Below, one piece after another: positions 63,463-64,000 of a DNA stretch of 64,000 bases. How positions within the stretch are numbered: position 1 is the first letter of the stretch; every line of letters starts with the position of its first letter. A program made the translations under genes and the position numbers. The notes below the pieces were generated by a model. It saw nothing but the letters and a program-made list of their open reading frames with translations. It was not told the origin of the DNA and made no database searches. The stretch comes from Monarcha castaneiventris obscurior (Eukaryota > Chordata > Aves > Passeriformes > Monarchidae), in contig JAMPIT010000583.1 in NCBI GenBank assembly GCA_026261815.1, forward strand, positions 2,356,001 to 2,420,000. The letters run 5' to 3'.

Positions 63463-64000
63463 TGAACAGGTGATCCTAAATAATGAAAAGAGACAAAGCT
63501 GCTGATTTTACCTCAAGAAAAAAAGAATTAGCAACAAATTCAGTCTTTAAGACATTGATTTTGCAAAACACCAGCATTTTGCAAGTGATCAGCTCACATG
63601 ATTCACCAGTGCACATATGTATGCCAGGAGATACAATTACTTCAAATATTTGCAGATTTCATGTAAATATGGAGAGGAAATGGGTTCTATGTAACATAAT
63701 TCTATGTATCATCGTACCCACAAATAGAAGCACAAAGTAACTCTGTTCTAACTCTTTCCTCTTTCACTTCATACCTTTATTTCTAAACACGCAAACAGAG
63801 AGCCTTTAAGAGCACAGATTGGTTTTGGAGTTGTAGGGTGATTTTGTTCTTCCCCCCAGAAGAACATCTGTGTGATACAGGGTTTTTTCACTTGTTTTGT
63901 TTCCTTTGGAAGGTTTTCTCCCCACCTCCCTCAAAAAGGCAGGTTCTTCAGCAAGCTTTTATGATGAAGAAGCTCTTCAAAATATCCAAACATGCATTTA
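63463..64000. other. Unique DNA to the window edge
   Basis: About 540 bp, AT-rich. The 85-codon plus frame at 63483-63740 is unrecognisable. No repeat was seen. Confidence 0.5.

Overview
The window looks like a gene-free, AT-rich stretch of a bird genome, most likely a passerine. The evidence is the repeat content. There are eight or more CR1 LINE fragments, several with avian-type 3' tails, and one solo LTR of ERVL type. No Alu-, B1- or L1-like elements are seen. I could not identify any protein-coding exon, tRNA, rRNA or known microRNA. The long open frames all fall in repeats: CR1 copies at 8.4-9.5, 12.1-12.7, 18.8-19.4 and 30.4-31.0 kb, and a short-period minisatellite at 24.3-25.0 kb. 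The window is therefore probably intergenic, or lies inside a very long intron.

Layout. 0-8.4 kb: a pentanucleotide microsatellite near the left edge, then non-repetitive DNA with a (TA)n tract. 8.4-9.3 kb: a CR1 copy on the minus strand carrying a five-unit 48-bp minisatellite grown from its own ORF2 sequence. 11.9-12.7 kb: an old CR1 remnant on the minus strand that keeps part of the endonuclease domain. 18.8-19.5 kb: a second CR1 copy on the plus strand, over 99% identical to the first across about 589 bp. 21.35 kb: a short 17-bp tandem repeat. 24.3-25.0 kb: a G-rich GGGACA-type minisatellite with strong G-quadruplex potential. 25.6-26.3 kb: an inverted repeat with two 126-bp arms. 28.3 and 30.7 kb: two plus-strand CR1 3' ends. 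30.9-49.7 kb: almost 19 kb with no transposable element I can recognise. 49.7, 51.9 and 53.5 kb: three more CR1 ends. 58.18-58.80 kb: a complete solo LTR bounded by a perfect 5-bp target-site duplication. 63.4 kb: a last CR1 3' end.

Several AT-rich blocks (around 18.5, 20.0, 27.2, 27.6, 32.5, 38.0, 50.2, 54.5, 60.8 and 62.7 kb) have mixed, motif-rich composition of the kind seen in conserved vertebrate enhancers. This is a guess from composition; no alignment could be run. No gene pathway or operon can be described. I found no new multi-gene system here. The most distinctive material is the near-identical inverted CR1 pair, the CR1-derived minisatellite, the G-rich array and the 126-bp inverted repeat.
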